Assembly (NCBI GenBank): GCA_013001595.1
Contig: JABDMH010000046.1
Coordinates: 62,001 to 126,000, forward strand
From: Saprospiraceae bacterium
GTDB taxonomy: Bacteria > Bacteroidota > Bacteroidia > Chitinophagales > Saprospiraceae
Length of the DNA: 64,000 nt
Direction: 5' to 3'
Shown here: positions 63,120 to 64,000 of the stretch, piece after piece
How the letters are laid out: every line of letters begins with the position of its first letter
How positions within the stretch are numbered: the first letter of the stretch is position 1
The notes under the pieces: generated by a model
What the model saw: the letters and a program-made list of their open reading frames with translations, nothing else
The model's database searches: none
What the model was told of the DNA's origin: nothing
Program-made: the position numbers and the translations under genes

Positions 63120-63701
63120 TTATTGATCAGTCATCGTATAGGTGATCGATACAGATCCAGATTCATTGAAATCAAGACTTGCGTAAGATCCAGCTGATTC
63201 TGACAGCGATAGTGCATATGTCAACTCATGTCCTTTCGATACGCCATTTCCAGTGTATGCACTGCCGACGCCGCGAATGATGTCTTGAGACTGATTGGTC
63301 AAATTGATCGCCGTAGTAGCTTTTCCCATCGCACCTTCTCCCTGTCCAGCATCTTGACTTGCCACCACACTCAACTCTACACCTTGTGGTAGACGACCGG
63401 ATGTGATCTGTGCAGTAATGTTTCTGCCTGGCTCCGTGCGACTGCTTACTATGGATGAGTAGTTGATCCAGATTCCTGAATGACGCTGATTGCTGAAATC
63501 TATCGCTTCACCTGCTTCGCTAGATACTTCTGGTGAAAACTCAATCGTCGTGCCTGTCGCTGATTCCAAATCTATCAAGGCAACTTCTGGTACACTTATC
63601 ACTACCTGCTGAACTGCTGTACTTTTATCTTGGCCGAAACAAGTCACCACCATCGCCAACAGTAGGCTGGTAATGATTGATATTTTTCGGCTGTTCTGCA
63701 T
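63120..63701 (-). CDS. Subunit-like secreted protein A (fibre-like cluster)
   Basis: 193 residues with signal peptide (IITSLLLAMVVTCFGQ). Mature part: VPEVALIDLESATGTTIEFS, IWINYSSIVSS, RNITAQITSGRLPQGVELSV, DAGQGEGAMGKA, GVGSAYTGNGVSKGHELTYALSL and the end ITYTMTDQ. It is the first gene of the cluster, with a TAAGTTTG box 40 bases upstream. Together with B it is the likely major product. Confidence 0.78.
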   Translation of the reverse strand: MQNSRKISIITSLLLAMVVTCFGQDKSTAVQQVVISVPEVALIDLESATGTTIEFSPEVSSEAGEAIDFSNQRHSGIWINYSSIVSSRTEPGRNITAQITSGRLPQGVELSVVASQDAGQGEGAMGKATTAINLTNQSQDIIRGVGSAYTGNGVSKGHELTYALSLSESAGSYASLDFNESGSVSITYTMTDQ

Positions 63702-63740
63702 TTTTTTGAAAATTTTTGTGCTTTCTTATTAAATACATAT

Positions 63741-63767
63741 CAAACTTACCCCCCTTTCGACCCCCAA
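63741..63767 (-). promoter_or_regulatory. Putative promoter of the subunit-like gene A
   Basis: On the minus strand TAAGTTTG (63748-63741) fits TAnnTTTG exactly. TTG at 63767-63765 lies 16 bases upstream, slightly shorter than usual. Between them are two G runs (GGGGG and GGGGGG). The start of transcription should be near 63734, about 33 bases before the ATG. Confidence 0.5.
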
Positions 63768-64000
63768 ATCGCCATTCTTCCGCACTTTGCAGCTTCTTGC
63801 CTGTTTTCGGTATCATTCCTTCTTTTTTTGGAAATGCCCTTTTTACGGGGGGATCTTCAACACCCCTTGGGAATAATCTGCCTTCTCTATTGCTTATGGG
63901 ACAGTGACGTAGTGTTCCCTAGAATAGGAATAGTCACCTTATCTTGTGTTCATCCAACCCCTTGATGCTGTTGATTAGCTCCTACCGCTGAATAGCTAAG
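63768..64000. other. Intergenic end of the window
   Basis: The remaining sequence to the right edge shows no gene I can support on either strand. Upstream control elements of the subunit-like genes may lie here. Confidence 0.4.

Noticed and set aside
63768-64000. Gene at the right edge
   Set aside because: The short plus-strand frame 63716-63907 overlaps the putative promoter of subunit A and shows no protein-like pattern.

Overview
The window comes from a member of the Bacteroidota, most likely a free-living, polysaccharide-using lineage such as the Saprospiria or Cytophagia. The signs are two type IX secretion (Por) C-terminal sorting tails, a TonB receptor with a carboxypeptidase-like plug extension, DUF3078 and DUF3857/transglutaminase proteins, an absence of obvious Shine-Dalgarno sites, and several promoter-like TAnnTTTG boxes of the kind used by the Bacteroidota housekeeping sigma factor. 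I cannot name a genus.

Layout. 1-1.5 kb: the 3' end of a cytochrome c/PQQ dehydrogenase coupled to a DUF429 gene. 1.5-2.1 kb: a degenerate intergenic repeat that recurs near 45.9-46.1 kb. 2-10 kb: an S9 peptidase, a large membrane protein, and a transglutaminase-like protein. 9.8-15 kb: a serine hydrolase followed by an exopolysaccharide set on the minus strand (O-antigen ligase/polymerase, Wzz-like chain-length protein, Wzx-like flippase). 15-25.7 kb: a sugar-catabolism region with a frameshifted 3-keto-disaccharide hydrolase (DUF1080), an SDR dehydrogenase, a xylA-MFS operon ending in a strong terminator, a divergent Gfo/Idh/MocA dehydrogenase with a TIM-barrel isomerase, then a TonB receptor, a TMEM220-like protein and a thioredoxin-TPR protein. 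25.8-30.8 kb: a decayed agarase-like glycosidase, an alpha/beta hydrolase-OsmC fusion, and a glucan phosphorylase-lpxD-acylphosphatase operon. 31-37.7 kb: a PQQ sugar dehydrogenase with a T9SS tail, DNA polymerase I, a DUF3078 porin-like protein, hpt, and tRNA-Gln with promoter, leader hairpin and terminator. 37.8-44.7 kb: a deoxysugar module with a lipoprotein glycosidase-like enzyme, Gfo/Idh/MocA, GH29 fucosidase, a lipoprotein rhamnose mutarotase and an SSS transporter. 44.8-48.2 kb: repeats, a GH9 relic, two secreted proteins and an SDR relic. 48.2-54.3 kb: small membrane proteins, a polysaccharide deacetylase, DUF3788, an SLC12-type transporter, a methyltransferase and an ankyrin protein.

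The most interesting part is 56.6-63.7 kb, all on the minus strand. It holds four paralogous, cysteine-free secreted proteins of about 190 residues, a two-domain chaperone-like periplasmic protein, a 904-residue outer-membrane barrel protein with Ig-like N-terminal and CNA_B/carboxypeptidase-like C-terminal domains, and one more small secreted protein. Gene order, sizes, signal peptides and domain types match a chaperone/usher fibre-assembly system, but I see no direct homology to FimD/PapC or FimA. Two near-identical intrinsic terminators separate the first two subunit genes from the chaperone gene, and another hairpin separates the third subunit gene from the barrel gene, as expected where subunits must be made in excess. 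I propose it as a candidate undescribed Bacteroidota surface-fibre system; this is inference.

Decay is visible at four loci (DUF1080 frameshift, agarase-like pseudogene, GH9 relic, SDR relic), all near intergenic repeats or in sugar-use genes.
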